Source: Sphingopyxis sp. (GTDB lineage: Bacteria; Pseudomonadota; Alphaproteobacteria; Sphingomonadales; Sphingomonadaceae). From it: a stretch of 64,000 bases of DNA. A model generated the notes under the pieces. That model was not told where the DNA came from. It ran no database searches and was given only the letters and a program-made list of their open reading frames with translations. A program made the translations under genes and the position numbers. The DNA is taken from positions 32,723 through 96,722 of the forward strand of contig JAGHZY010000007.1 of the NCBI GenBank assembly GCA_017745175.1, read 5' to 3'. Of this stretch, positions 48,504-58,248 are shown piece after piece. Positions within the stretch are counted from its first letter, which is position 1. Every line of letters starts with the position of its first letter.

Positions 48504-49123
48504 GCCCGGTCGAAACAGCGCTCGAACGCTTTGCACGGGGCGGCATCGTCATCGTCACCGATGATGCCGGGCGCGAGGATGAGGGCGACATGATCGTGGC
48601 CGGGTCACTTTGCTCCACCGAAGCAATGGCGTTCCTGATCCGGCATGGCTGCGGCATCGTCTGCGCGCCCGTCAGCCCGGCGATTGCGGACCGGCTGGTC
48701 CTGCCCGCGATGGTATCGGTCAACGACGCCCCGCTCGCCACCGCCTTCACCGTCAGCGTCGATCTGCACGCCGGGCTGCATACGGGGATTTCGGCGGCCG
48801 AACGGGCGGCGACTGTTCGTGGCCTCGCCGATCCCGACGCCCGATCGAGCGACTTCGTCCGTCCGGGGCATATGTTCCCCTTGCGCGGACATGCGGGCGG
48901 GCTCGATGCGCGGCAAGGTCATACCGAAGCCGCGCTCGCACTATGCGGGATCGCCGGTTTGCCGGAGGTCGCCGCGATCTGCGAACTTTTCCACGACGAT
49001 GGCCGCGTGATGCGCGGTGCAGCCATCGCCGCCTTCGCGCAAACCCACGGCCTTCCGTTGATCGATGTCGACGCCTTGCGTGCCCATGCTTCCGCTCGTA
49101 CGCGCCGCGCGATGATGGCATAG
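48500..49123 (+). CDS. ribB: 3,4-dihydroxy-2-butanone 4-phosphate synthase (stand-alone RibB)
   Basis: 207 residues. It turns ribulose 5-phosphate into dihydroxybutanone phosphate for riboflavin synthesis. The active-site loop GREDEGDMI (residues 24-32), the basic RPGHMFPLRGHAGG, and RQGHTEAAL with His141 are in place; the later CELFHDDG supplies the catalytic Glu. It has no GTP cyclohydrolase II half, unlike RibBA. The ATGA overlap with the SIP gene means it is translated with it. It is probably an extra copy serving this operon, as a housekeeping ribB should exist elsewhere; I cannot confirm that here. Confidence 0.92.
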   Translation: MSPVETALERFARGGIVIVTDDAGREDEGDMIVAGSLCSTEAMAFLIRHGCGIVCAPVSPAIADRLVLPAMVSVNDAPLATAFTVSVDLHAGLHTGISAAERAATVRGLADPDARSSDFVRPGHMFPLRGHAGGLDARQGHTEAALALCGIAGLPEVAAICELFHDDGRVMRGAAIAAFAQTHGLPLIDVDALRAHASARTRRAMMA

Positions 49124-49130
49124 CGACATC

Positions 49131-50045
49131 ATGCCGACCGTCGATCTCAACCTGCTCCACATACTCGACATATTGATCGAGGAACGCAGCGTCACCCGCG
49201 CTGCCGACCGGCTGGGGATCAGCACCCCTTCCGCCAGCCGCATGCTGGCGCGATTGCGCGCCGTCACCGGCGACGCCCTCCTCGTCCGCGCCGGGCGCGA
49301 AATGGTTCCGACGGCGCGCGCGCTGGCCATGCAAATCGAGGCACACCGGATCGTCGAAGCGGGAGCGGGACTGCTGCGTCCCGAAGCGATGCTCGACCCC
49401 GCGACGCTCGACCGGCGCTTTACCATCCGCGCCAACGATGGTTTCATCACCGCCTTCGCTGCGTCCCTGGCGCAACGGATTGCCGCCGAGGCGCCGAAGG
49501 TCGTCCTGCGTTTCGCACCCGAGGGCGAAAGCGACGACGACGCGCTGCGCGAAGGACGGATCGACCTCGACATCGGCGCGCTTCGGGAGATGGGGCCCGA
49601 GGTCCGCATCCAGACGATCTTCCGCGATCATTATGTCGGGCTGGCGCGTCCCGGCCATCCGATTTTCGATGGCGAATTGAGCGCGGAACGCTTCGCCGCC
49701 TTTGATCAGATCAGCGTTTCGCGCCGGGGCCGCGCGACGGGGCCGATCGATGATGCGCTCGATGCGATGGGACTCGTTCGCCGGGTCCCGCTGATCGTTC
49801 CCTATTTTCAGTCCGCCATCACCGCGCTTCCGCACACCGACCTCATCGGTCTTGTGCCGCGTCATGTGCTGAACGGCATCGCTCCACTCAAGCATGATCT
49901 CCGCGCCTTCGACCTGCCGCTGCCGCTGGAGACGATCCTCGTTGCCCAAGCCTGGCACCCGCGCTTCGATGGCGACGCAGGGCATCGCTTCCTGCGTCAG
50001 GCTGTCCGCGAAACCTGCGCTCGCTCCTTTTCGAAGGAATCATGA
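49131..50045 (+). CDS. LysR-family transcriptional regulator
   Basis: 304 residues. N-terminal winged helix (DLNLLHILDILIEERSVTRAADRLGISTPSASRMLARLR), then the effector domain (FTIRANDGFITAFAASLAQRI, IGALREMGPEVRI, HYVGLARPGHPIFDG). The NodD/PA2206-like start DLNLL and RAGREMVPTARA stretch match the subgroup that controls efflux and aromatic genes. It closes the exporter operon, 7 bases after ribB, so it is likely an autoregulated local regulator rather than a divergent one. Confidence 0.92.
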   Translation: MPTVDLNLLHILDILIEERSVTRAADRLGISTPSASRMLARLRAVTGDALLVRAGREMVPTARALAMQIEAHRIVEAGAGLLRPEAMLDPATLDRRFTIRANDGFITAFAASLAQRIAAEAPKVVLRFAPEGESDDDALREGRIDLDIGALREMGPEVRIQTIFRDHYVGLARPGHPIFDGELSAERFAAFDQISVSRRGRATGPIDDALDAMGLVRRVPLIVPYFQSAITALPHTDLIGLVPRHVLNGIAPLKHDLRAFDLPLPLETILVAQAWHPRFDGDAGHRFLRQAVRETCARSFSKES

Positions 50046-50586
50046 TCGAACGCGACGCCGGCGAGCATTGCTCGAAATCGACCCCCCAGTATTCTGGCCG
50101 GAAGCATACGAACTCCTTTCGGCTTCCTTTGTGCAAAAGCGGCCGGTCGCAATCTTTGGCGAAGAGGCAATATGCGCACCAGACCAGGCATTTGCTCAAG
50201 GTAGCTTTCTTATCGATCAGAGGAGGAGGTGCTTGTTGTCATTCGGCGCTCTGAACGGCAATTCCGGACATACCGCTGCGGTCGCTGCCGGCTGTTTCAC
50301 CTGACGAGCCGCACAAAGGGCAAGCCCTCTCCTCGTTGAGCAGGAAATGACATTTGCGCTATTGGCCGTTTGCGAACAGCCAGCTTTGCAGAAACCAAAA
50401 AAAGACGTCGCACAGATGCTGTCTGTCACCATGACCGCCAACGCGAGGGCGTGAAATGGCCAAAGCACTGCGCCCCTGCCCCCAAATGGTAATGGCCTGA
50501 TGGTGCCGGGCGGCGCATCGGCCCCTTGAAATGATCGCCGGAATGCGAGGCCCGCGGCCATCGACGCCCGGGAATCAGGGGGACAT
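50046..50586. other. 540-base stretch without a supportable gene
   Basis: Several short open frames on both strands, none with a known motif or a good ribosome site. The start holds the 3' end of the LysR transcript and the end must hold the promoter of the MFS/TonB pair at 50587. I see no repeat longer than a few bases. Confidence 0.5.
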
Positions 50587-51927
50587 ATGCACGAACAGAG
50601 TCGCGACGCGGGCACGTCACTGACTGGAAGACAGGCGCATTTCGCGCTTGCGGTGTTCCTTCTCGCCTATGTCCTGTCCTTCGTCGATCGCCAGATACTC
50701 AGTCTGATGGTCGATCCGATCCGCCGCGATCTGGGGATCAGCGATCTGCAGATCGGGCTGCTCCAGGGCGCTGCCTTTGCGTTGCTCTATGCCGTGCTGG
50801 GCGTCCCGATCGGGATGCTTGCCGACCGCCTGGTCCGCAAGCGCATCATTGCTTCGGGCGTTGCGTTCTGGAGCGTCGCCACCGGGCTCTGCGCCTTTGC
50901 CGGCAGCTATACGGCCCTATTCCTGGCGCGCATGGGGGTTGGCCTTGGCGAAGCAGCGCTGTCGCCGACCGCGCATTCTTTTCTGAGTGACGCCTTTCCG
51001 CCCGCCAGGCTCGCACGGGCGATGGCGATCTATTCGCTCGGCATCACGCTGGGCGGGGGCGCAGCATTCATGATCGGCGGCAGCGTCATCGATCTGGTCG
51101 CGCGCAGCGGGGCGACCACGCTGCCCATCCTCGGTACGCTCAAATCCTGGCAGCTCGCCTTTCTGGTCGTGGCGCTGCCCGGGCTGCTCATCGCACCGCT
51201 CGTCATGCTGGTAACCGAGCCGCGCCGCCGCGGCGCGGCGCAGGCGCGCGACCTCGCGCCCGATCGCCCGACGCTTACCACGGTGCTGCGCTATGTGGCA
51301 TCCAACTGGCGCGCCTTCGCGCCGATCTACTTCACCTCGTCACTGCTGGGCATTCTCGGCTATAGCATGATGAGCTGGTATCCGACGCTGCTCATCCGTT
51401 CCTTCGGCCTCTCGCCGGGAGAAGCGGGATATTATGTCGGGCTGATCTACCTGCTGCTCGGCAGCGCGGGCTCGATCACCGGCGGGTTGCTTGCCGAAAG
51501 ACTGGCGGCGCGCGGCCGGCACGACGCGAATCTGCGCGTCGTCGCAATCGTGTCGGGGGCAGTGGTTCTGCCGGCGGTCGCAGCACCGCTGATGGAAAGC
51601 CTGCCCGCGATGCTGCTGCTCTTCGCGCCCGCGACTTTCCTGCAGAACGGCTTTTTCGGCGCGTCGACCGCGGCGATACAGTTGACGACGCCCAACAAGA
51701 TGCGCGCGACCAATGCCGCGCTTTTCCTGCTCGCCAACAACCTGATCGGTCTGTCGCTTGGCGCGGCGATCGTGCCGCTGATCGATCACCTGCTCTTTGG
51801 GGGGATTAATCTTGGCGCGGCGCTCGCGGTCATCGCGGCCGTCGTCAGCCCCGTGAGCCTGATCCTCGCACGCTGGGGGCTCGCGCCATACCGCGCGCTC
51901 GTCATCCAAAACATGGCCGCATCCTGA
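50587..51927 (+). CDS. MFS transporter (Spinster-like)
   Basis: 446 residues with 12 predicted membrane helices. The family features are VLSFVDRQILSLMVDPIRRDLG, QIGLLQGAAFALLYAVLGVP, GMLADRLVRKRIIASGVAFW and RMGVGLGEAALSPTAHS, all of the Spinster-type MFS group widespread in sphingomonads. Ribosome site GGGGA precedes the ATG. Inner membrane. A TonB receptor begins 63 bases after its stop on the same strand, so together they probably import one substrate across both membranes. Confidence 0.92.
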   Translation: MHEQSRDAGTSLTGRQAHFALAVFLLAYVLSFVDRQILSLMVDPIRRDLGISDLQIGLLQGAAFALLYAVLGVPIGMLADRLVRKRIIASGVAFWSVATGLCAFAGSYTALFLARMGVGLGEAALSPTAHSFLSDAFPPARLARAMAIYSLGITLGGGAAFMIGGSVIDLVARSGATTLPILGTLKSWQLAFLVVALPGLLIAPLVMLVTEPRRRGAAQARDLAPDRPTLTTVLRYVASNWRAFAPIYFTSSLLGILGYSMMSWYPTLLIRSFGLSPGEAGYYVGLIYLLLGSAGSITGGLLAERLAARGRHDANLRVVAIVSGAVVLPAVAAPLMESLPAMLLLFAPATFLQNGFFGASTAAIQLTTPNKMRATNAALFLLANNLIGLSLGAAIVPLIDHLLFGGINLGAALAVIAAVVSPVSLILARWGLAPYRALVIQNMAAS

Positions 51928-51990
51928 ATCCCGCGGAAGGGCGTCTGCCCTCCCCGCCGATCTCGATCAATTTCAACAGGGAGAAATAAT

Positions 51991-54669
51991 ATGAGAATTG
52001 ACAATCTGCGCCGTGCCGCTTTGTCCGGATGCGCGTTGGCGCTGGTGCAGGCAGCACCGGTGCTTGCACAGGATGCCGCGGCGGTCGAAACATCCGCTGC
52101 GGAAGAAGCTGCACCCGAAGAAGGCGGCGACATCATCGTCACCGGTTCGTTGATCCGCCAGTCTGCGATCCCGTCGCCGATCGATGTCGTCGATGCGGGT
52201 CAGATCACGGCGCGCGGCATTTCCAATCCCGCCGAACTGGTGCGCGCGCTTCCTGCCAATGCAGGTTCCGAAGCGCAGGTCGATCAGCTCAACCAGCCGC
52301 TGACGTCGGGTACGGCGCAGTTCAACCTGCGCAATCTTGGGCTGGGCTCGACGCTGGTACTACTCAATGGCCGTCGCCAGACGTTAAGCGCAGTCGCCGC
52401 GACCGATGGCAGCACCTTTGTCGACATCAACTCGCTCGTCCCGTTGATCGCGCTCCAGCGCGTCGAAGTCGTCAAGGATGGCGCGGCGGCAACCTATGGC
52501 TCGGATGCAGTGGCGGGCGTCGTTAACTTCATCACGCGCAGCCATGTCGAGCGTCCCGAAATCTCCGCGCGCTACCTCCACATGGACGGCGCGTATCAGC
52601 TCACGATTCAGGGCATTGCGGGATTCGACGTTGCCGGCGGCGACCTCGTGCTTGCGGCATCCTATTTTTCGAGCAGCCGCCTCGGCACGAACGAGCGCAG
52701 CTTTTCGCGTGCCAGCACCTTCGGGCGCCCGTCGTGGCATTCGGTTTCAAGCTTCGGTCAGCCGGGCTCCTATTTCGTTCCGAGCCTCGGCCGCTTCGCG
52801 CCAGACCCCGACTGCACCAATCCGGCCTTCCCGGACAGCTATCGCAATTCGCCCGCGGATACCTTCTGCCGCTATGATTTCTCGGAATCCTTCGATCTTC
52901 TGCCCACCGAGCGGCGCGCGCAATTCTATGCTTCCTACGAGGTCGGACTGACCGACGCGGTCAAGCTCAACCTCGAGGCCGCCTACACCAACACCTTCTC
53001 CAAGGTGCGTGCGTCGCCCTCCTTCCCCATCCTGACGGTATCGCCGCTGGTTCCGGCCACGCACCCGGACAATCCCTTCGGCCAAGCCGTCCGTTTCCGC
53101 GGCCGCCTGCTCGGCAGCGACTATGGTCCGTCCATATCGACCTTCAAATATGACACCTTCCGCGTGGCCGCAGGGCTCGAAGGCGAGTTTTCCTTCGGCT
53201 GGAAATGGAATACGGATGCCGGTTACAGCCAGCAAAATGTGCAATATGACAAGCCCGACACGCGGGCGACGGCGCTCCAGAATGCGCTCAACGGCCTTGG
53301 CGGCACGGGCTGCAATCCGGCTACCGGAACGCCCGGCGCGGGGCCCTGCCAATATTATAATCCGTTCGGTTCGGCGCAGCTGGGCACGGGCACTGCAAAC
53401 AGCAAGGCGCTGATCGACAGCCTCATCGGCCTGACCGACCTGCAGGGCAAGGCCTCGCTTGTCACGGTCGAGGGCGTGACCACGGGCGATGTTTTCGACT
53501 GGGCGGGCGGCACCGTTGCGGCAGCCCTCGGCGCGCAATATCGCCGCAACCATTTCCGTCACGACTGGGGTGCCGATGTCAATGCGGGTGAACTCATCAC
53601 GCTTGGCCAGGCGCCCGATTTTTCGGGCAACCAGGAAACCGTGTCGGTCTTCGGAGAGGTCAAGGTGCCGTTCGGCGAGATGCTCGAGCTTCAACTTTCG
53701 GGACGCTACGAGAAATATGTCGACAGCTTCGGCAATTTCAGCCCCAAGGCGGCGCTGCTCTTCCGCCCCTTCGACGCGCTGTCGCTCCGGGCCTCCTATG
53801 GCAAGGCGTTCCGCGCGCCTTCGATCTATCAGCTTGTCGCGGTGCAGGCGGGGCAGCCGTCGGTGAGCGACGGCGGCACCTTCGTCTTCGCCAACACCCA
53901 GACCTTCGGCAATCCGGATCTGAAGCCCGAAAAGTCGGACAGCTACAATATCGGCGCGACGCTCAAACCGCTTCAGGGTCTCGAGCTCAATGTCGATTTC
54001 TATGGTTTCGACTATTCGAACCTCATCGTGAAGGAGAATCCCCAGCCGATCATCGATCAGGCACGGGCGGACACTGCAGCGGGCCTTGTCGGCACGCCTG
54101 CACAGCTCAAGGTGACGCGCGATACGCTCGGCAATCTCCAGCTCGTCAAACTCGACTTCATCAACGCCTCGTCAGTCAAGACCGAAGGCATCGACGTGTC
54201 GGGCCGTTACCGTTTCGGCACGGGAATCGGCGAATTCGAGGCCAATGCCGCCTGGACGCATATCCGCAACTATCGTGTCCGCCTGTCGCCCGGCGGCCCG
54301 GTGATCGACGGTGCGGGCAGCGTCAACTTCAACAACCTCGGCCGCTCGCTCCCGCGTAATCGGATCGAGTTCGGGCTGGGCTGGACGCTCGAGAACCATC
54401 AGCTTCAGGCGTTCGGCCATTATGTCAGCGGCTACACCAATGATCGTTCCGGCATCACCGATCGCTCGATCAAGGCACAGACAACCTTCGATTTGCAATA
54501 TAATCTGACGATCGAAAGTCTGCTGGGGTCCCCCACCAAGTTGACGCTGGGCGCGATCAACATCACCGACAAGAAGCCGCCGGTCGCACAGCTAAATCTC
54601 GGCTTCGACCCTATCGTCCACGATCCGCGTGGGCGGGTGCTCTACATCGGCGTAAGCCAAGGCTTCTGA
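51991..54669 (+). CDS. TonB-dependent outer-membrane receptor (large, 892 aa)
   Basis: 892 residues. Signal peptide (AALSGCALALVQAAPVLAQ), an acidic stretch, DIIVTGSLIRQSAIPSPIDV (plug), NLRNLGLGSTLVLLNGRRQT, AATYGSDAVAGVVNF, and a barrel ending in Phe (IGVSQGF). The plug resembles that of the receptor at 12867 more than those at 40446 and 59864. GGGAG lies 10 bases before the ATG. Likely paired with the upstream MFS protein. A strong hairpin follows the stop. Confidence 0.94.
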   Translation: MRIDNLRRAALSGCALALVQAAPVLAQDAAAVETSAAEEAAPEEGGDIIVTGSLIRQSAIPSPIDVVDAGQITARGISNPAELVRALPANAGSEAQVDQLNQPLTSGTAQFNLRNLGLGSTLVLLNGRRQTLSAVAATDGSTFVDINSLVPLIALQRVEVVKDGAAATYGSDAVAGVVNFITRSHVERPEISARYLHMDGAYQLTIQGIAGFDVAGGDLVLAASYFSSSRLGTNERSFSRASTFGRPSWHSVSSFGQPGSYFVPSLGRFAPDPDCTNPAFPDSYRNSPADTFCRYDFSESFDLLPTERRAQFYASYEVGLTDAVKLNLEAAYTNTFSKVRASPSFPILTVSPLVPATHPDNPFGQAVRFRGRLLGSDYGPSISTFKYDTFRVAAGLEGEFSFGWKWNTDAGYSQQNVQYDKPDTRATALQNALNGLGGTGCNPATGTPGAGPCQYYNPFGSAQLGTGTANSKALIDSLIGLTDLQGKASLVTVEGVTTGDVFDWAGGTVAAALGAQYRRNHFRHDWGADVNAGELITLGQAPDFSGNQETVSVFGEVKVPFGEMLELQLSGRYEKYVDSFGNFSPKAALLFRPFDALSLRASYGKAFRAPSIYQLVAVQAGQPSVSDGGTFVFANTQTFGNPDLKPEKSDSYNIGATLKPLQGLELNVDFYGFDYSNLIVKENPQPIIDQARADTAAGLVGTPAQLKVTRDTLGNLQLVKLDFINASSVKTEGIDVSGRYRFGTGIGEFEANAAWTHIRNYRVRLSPGGPVIDGAGSVNFNNLGRSLPRNRIEFGLGWTLENHQLQAFGHYVSGYTNDRSGITDRSIKAQTTFDLQYNLTIESLLGSPTKLTLGAINITDKKPPVAQLNLGFDPIVHDPRGRVLYIGVSQGF

Positions 54670-54680
54670 AGACAAGATAT

Positions 54681-54714
54681 GTTCAGAGCCGGCGCGATAC
54701 AGCCGGCTCTGAAC
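54681..54714 (+). terminator. Strong hairpin terminator after the TonB receptor
   Basis: GTTCAGAGCCGGC (54681-54693) and GCCGGCTCTGAAC (54702-54714) form a perfect 13-bp stem with an 8-base loop, 11 bases past the stop codon. There is no T run, so it may need a factor or act as a stabilising hairpin. Confidence 0.75.
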
Positions 54715-55340
54715 CGCTTCCCAAGCGGGTCATCCGGCTCGCGGGTATCCCTCCATCACTCTTCTCGATCAGGGCTTGGATCGTTAGCCGACCCTCGCGG
54801 TGCAAACGAGATGCTCTAGAATAGCGACTTCTGGCCGTTTGCGGACTGGCGGCATTTCAATTCCAAAGTGGATAAGCAGATATTCGCGTCGCAAGCCTGC
54901 GAAGGATTACCGACGCCGCCATGGATATTCGCGAGACACTGGCACCAGTTGCGGCGACCCAGCTCGTTTTTCCATCATCGATCTGGATGATCGGATAGCA
55001 TCGAAAGTCTCGGGATTTGTCGCGCCCGGCATAACAGCCGGACAAGAGGGACCGGGATTGCGCCTGTCATCGACACCGCTCGCGGTTGAGCAAGCAACGA
55101 CCGTCGCCACCCAAATTTTCTCCCTTTGCCGAACCGCTCGCCGACGAAGTCCAGGGCTTCTCGCTTCATTCCGTCGTCTCCGACACAATTTCTACTTGAC
55201 GGTATATAGAATACCCAACAGTATGCATATAGGGCTTGGCAAGCCCGAAGGCGTCGACAACTGCGAGCGCCGGCCGGTTTCCGGGCGGCGCGACAGGATA
55301 GCCGGCCGCCCGTTCATTCCGTTCGTCACAGGAGGCGCAC
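54715..55340. other. Intergenic stretch of about 630 bases, no supportable gene
   Basis: Short open frames on both strands carry no recognisable motif; a minus-strand frame MKREALDFVGERFGKGRKFG has no assigned family. The last 150 bases hold the promoter candidate of the crotonase gene (55196-55224). Confidence 0.45.
55196..55224 (+). promoter_or_regulatory. Candidate promoter and operator upstream of the crotonase gene
   Basis: TTGACG (55196-55201) could be a -35 box, with CAGTAT (55219-55224) as a weak -10 after 17 bases. GGTAT-ATAGA-ATACC (55201-55215) is an inverted repeat lying in the spacer; its GGTA/TACC half-sites resemble those in the TetR region at 62104-62224. Confidence 0.35.
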
Positions 55341-56183
55341 ATGGCCGATCAACTGATTCTTGCGGACAAACCCGCGCCGAAGGTTCTCCGGTTGACACTC
55401 AACCGGCCCCACAAGCGCAATGCGTTGTCGAATTCGCTGCGGAGCCAGCTGTTCGCCGCACTCGACGAAGCCGACGCGGATCCGGGGGTGGCGGTCACCA
55501 TCATCCGCGGCGCCGGCGGCTGCTTCTCGGCCGGCTACGATCTTTCAGCCGACGGCGCCCGAGACCCGTTCCCGTGGCAGAGTGCGGACGGCGCAGGTAT
55601 CTGGGCGCGCCACGTTACCGAAGGCATGTTCCGGATGTGGGATCTGGCCAAGCCGGTCATTGCGCAGGTGCACGGTTGGTGCCTTGCCGGCGGAACCGAA
55701 CTCGCGACGGCATGCGACCTGGTCTACGTCGCGGAGGACGTCCAAGTGGGCTATCCACCGGTACGGATGATCAGTCCCCCCGATAGTCAGTTCCATCCAT
55801 GGCTATGCGGGATGCGCCCGGCCATGGAGATGATGCTGACCGGTGACCCGATCGACGGCCCCGAGGCCGTTCGCGTGGGATTTGCCAACCGCGCCTTTCC
55901 TCTCGACGACCTTGAGGCCGAAGTCCTCAAGCTGGCCGAGCGGATCGCCCTCGTGCCGGCGGACGTCCAGCAACTCAACAAGCGTAGCGTACATCGGGCG
56001 ATGGAGATCATGGGCATGCGCGCCGCGATCCGCGCGGGCACCGAAATTCAGGCTCTGGCGCTCACGACGGATACCTCGCTCGGGATCATGTCGGAGTTTC
56101 GTCGCAGCGTGACCGGCGCGCTCGACATCCGCGACACGGCCTTCGGCGATTATCGCACGAACGGAGCCGCCACGGCGGACTGA
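55341..56183 (+). CDS. Enoyl-CoA hydratase/isomerase (crotonase) family protein
   Basis: 280 residues. Crotonase motifs: LTLNRPHKRNALSNSLRSQL, the oxyanion stretch GCFSAGYDLS, and VHGWCLAGGTELATACDLVY, which keeps the first catalytic Glu. The region normally holding the second Glu reads YPPVRMISPPDS, so hydration may not be the reaction. ATG 55341 follows an AGGAG-like site. It opens a plus-strand unit with a luciferase-like monooxygenase and an SDR, and probably acts on a CoA ester there. Confidence 0.88.
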   Translation: MADQLILADKPAPKVLRLTLNRPHKRNALSNSLRSQLFAALDEADADPGVAVTIIRGAGGCFSAGYDLSADGARDPFPWQSADGAGIWARHVTEGMFRMWDLAKPVIAQVHGWCLAGGTELATACDLVYVAEDVQVGYPPVRMISPPDSQFHPWLCGMRPAMEMMLTGDPIDGPEAVRVGFANRAFPLDDLEAEVLKLAERIALVPADVQQLNKRSVHRAMEIMGMRAAIRAGTEIQALALTTDTSLGIMSEFRRSVTGALDIRDTAFGDYRTNGAATAD

Positions 56184-56246
56184 CGTCACAGTCTTCGATA
56201 GCTGCCGAAGCCCGCCTTCGGCGATCAGCACGAACGGAGCTGACCC

Positions 56247-57419
56247 ATGAAATTCGGTATCTTCTATGAGCTGCAACTGCCCCGCCCTTGGAAAGCGGGT
56301 TCCGAACAGCAGCTCTTTCACGACGCGCTGGACCAGCTCGAGCTGGCCGACCGGCTTGGGTACGACCATGCATGGGCGGTCGAGCACCATTTCCTCGAGG
56401 AATATTCGCACTCGTCGGCACCCGAAGTGTTCCTCGGCGCGGCGAGCCAGCGCACGCGGAATATCCGGCTGGGGCACGGCATCATCCAGCTCACGACCAA
56501 CCATCCGGCGCGTGTCGCCGAACGGGTCGCCACGCTCGATCTGTTGAGCAAGGGCCGCGTCGAACTGGGGATCGGCGAAGGCTCGACTCCCACCGAACTG
56601 GAGCCCTTCGGCGTCGATCTCGAGCGCAAGCGGGAAATCTGGGAGGAAGCGGTCCGGGCGATCATGCCGATGTTCGGCGAAGGGCGCACCGCACATCAGG
56701 GCGTCCACTTCAACCTTCCCCTCCGCAACGTGCTGCCAAAGCCATGGCAAAAACCGCACCCGCCGCTCTGGCTGGCCTGCTCGCAACTCGAAGCGATAGC
56801 CTATGCCGGCATGCGGGGCATGGGCGCGCTCGGCTTTCAGTTTCTCAACGCGGACACCGCGCGCACATGGGTGAAGGCCTATTACGACAGCCTGCTCAAC
56901 CGCCTCGACCGGGTCGGCAATTATGCGGTCAATCCGAACATCGCGCTGGTCAGCATGTTCATGTGCGCTCCAACCGACGAAGAGGCTCGCCAAAAGGCCG
57001 AGGGCGCAACATTCTTCCAATGGTGCCTGCGCTATTATCGGACCCTGCTGATCGACGGCGCCGACCAAGACGGCACATCGAATCTTTGGGACCTGTATAT
57101 GCAGTGGAAGGCAGATAATCTCGATGCCATCGCCGCGATGCAGTCGTTCGGGTTGATCGGGTCGCCCGAGACCCTGCGCCGCAAGCTGCGCAAGTTCGAA
57201 AGCTCGCATATCGATCAGGTCATCCTGCTCAATCAGGCCGGGCATAATACGCACGAGGATATCTGCGCGAGCCTCGAGCTTTTTGCCAGAGAAGTGATGC
57301 CCGAGTTCCACGCCAATATTCCCCGCCATGAGGCATGGAAGGCCAAGGTGCTTGCGAGGGAACTGCCGCTGGACGAGATCGACGAGGCGCCGGCCGATGC
57401 CCTCGCGGCCAGAGCCTGA
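56247..57419 (+). CDS. Luciferase-like (LLM class) flavin-dependent oxidoreductase
   Basis: 390 residues with the bacterial-luciferase TIM-barrel: MKFGIFYELQLPRPW, DRLGYDHAWAVEHHFLEEYS, SAPEVFLGAASQRTRNIRLG, VAERVATLDLLSKGRVELG and IGEGSTPTELEPFGV. These enzymes use reduced FMN or F420 and O2 to hydroxylate or oxidise substrates, including ketones. No flavin reductase adjoins; the SsuE-like reductase at 28793 is the nearest candidate. It lies 63 bases after the crotonase gene and 7 bases before the SDR. Confidence 0.9.
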   Translation: MKFGIFYELQLPRPWKAGSEQQLFHDALDQLELADRLGYDHAWAVEHHFLEEYSHSSAPEVFLGAASQRTRNIRLGHGIIQLTTNHPARVAERVATLDLLSKGRVELGIGEGSTPTELEPFGVDLERKREIWEEAVRAIMPMFGEGRTAHQGVHFNLPLRNVLPKPWQKPHPPLWLACSQLEAIAYAGMRGMGALGFQFLNADTARTWVKAYYDSLLNRLDRVGNYAVNPNIALVSMFMCAPTDEEARQKAEGATFFQWCLRYYRTLLIDGADQDGTSNLWDLYMQWKADNLDAIAAMQSFGLIGSPETLRRKLRKFESSHIDQVILLNQAGHNTHEDICASLELFAREVMPEFHANIPRHEAWKAKVLARELPLDEIDEAPADALAARA

Positions 57420-57426
57420 CCACGCC

Positions 57427-58230
57427 ATGCGGCTCGGCGGACGAACAGCGGTGGTGGTCGGCGCCGGCACGATCGGTCCCGGCTGGAGCAACGGCAAGGC
57501 CTGCGCGGCACAATATGCCCGCGACGGCGCGGTCGTCGCCTGTGTCGATTTCGTAGCCGCGCGGGCTGAAGAGACGGTGGCCCGGATTCGGGACGAAGGC
57601 GGCGACGCCTTTCCGCTATGCGCCGACGCCACCGACGCGGCCGCGATGGCTGCCGTCGTCGAACAGGTCGTCTCCCGAACCGGCCGGCTGGATATCATGC
57701 ACAATAATGTCGGCGTCGGTTTCTCGATCGGCGCGCCGGACGCAATCGCCCCTGACGCGTGGGACCGCGAAATCGCCCAGAATCTGACCTCCGCCTATCT
57801 GGGGATCCGATATGCCGTTCCTGCGATGCGGGCGGCCGGCGGCGGGGTCGTCATCAACACCTCTTCGCTTTTGGCCGTGCGCTTCCTGAAGCAGCCGAAT
57901 GTGGGCTATTCGGTCGGCAAGGCGGGGGTCGAGGCCCTGACGCGCGCCTGCGCCGCCGCCTACGGACGCGACGGCATCAGGGTCAACTGCCTGCGAATCG
58001 GCTTTGCCGAGACCCCCCTGATCGAAAAGGGGCTCGAAGCGCGGCAGCTCAGCCCCGAAGCGCGCGAGATCGAGTTGGCGAAGAGCCGCGCGAAGGTTCC
58101 GCTGCGCCAGGAACACACCAGCCCCTTCGACGTCGCGCAGACTGCGGCCTTCCTCGCCTCCGACGACGCGCGGCATATCACCGGCGTCATCCTGAACGTC
58201 GACGGCGGACTGGAGGCCGCGCCGCTATGA
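57427..58230 (+). CDS. Short-chain dehydrogenase/reductase (SDR)
   Basis: 267 residues from ATG 57427. The NAD(P) loop is VVVGAGTIGPGWSNG, a slightly extended form of TGxxxGxG, and IMHNNVGVG, Asn in NLTSAYLG, Ser in NTSSLLA and Tyr-x-x-x-Lys (YSVGK) give the full catalytic tetrad. The C-terminus ITGVILNVDGG is standard. It oxidises an alcohol or reduces a ketone, likely in the same pathway as its two upstream neighbours. It is convergent with the acyl-CoA ligase, 18 bases apart. Confidence 0.92.
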   Translation: MRLGGRTAVVVGAGTIGPGWSNGKACAAQYARDGAVVACVDFVAARAEETVARIRDEGGDAFPLCADATDAAAMAAVVEQVVSRTGRLDIMHNNVGVGFSIGAPDAIAPDAWDREIAQNLTSAYLGIRYAVPAMRAAGGGVVINTSSLLAVRFLKQPNVGYSVGKAGVEALTRACAAAYGRDGIRVNCLRIGFAETPLIEKGLEARQLSPEAREIELAKSRAKVPLRQEHTSPFDVAQTAAFLASDDARHITGVILNVDGGLEAAPL

Positions 58231-58248
58231 TCGGCCGGGAACGGCCGG

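Noticed and set aside
48400..48520. FMN riboswitch before ribB
   Set aside because: The ribB start is inside the stop codon of the preceding gene, so there is no leader for a riboswitch. None is visible at the operon start either.
49888..50615. Minus-strand frames between the LysR and MFS genes
   Set aside because: No recognisable domain or start context; Cys/Pro/Arg-rich translations.
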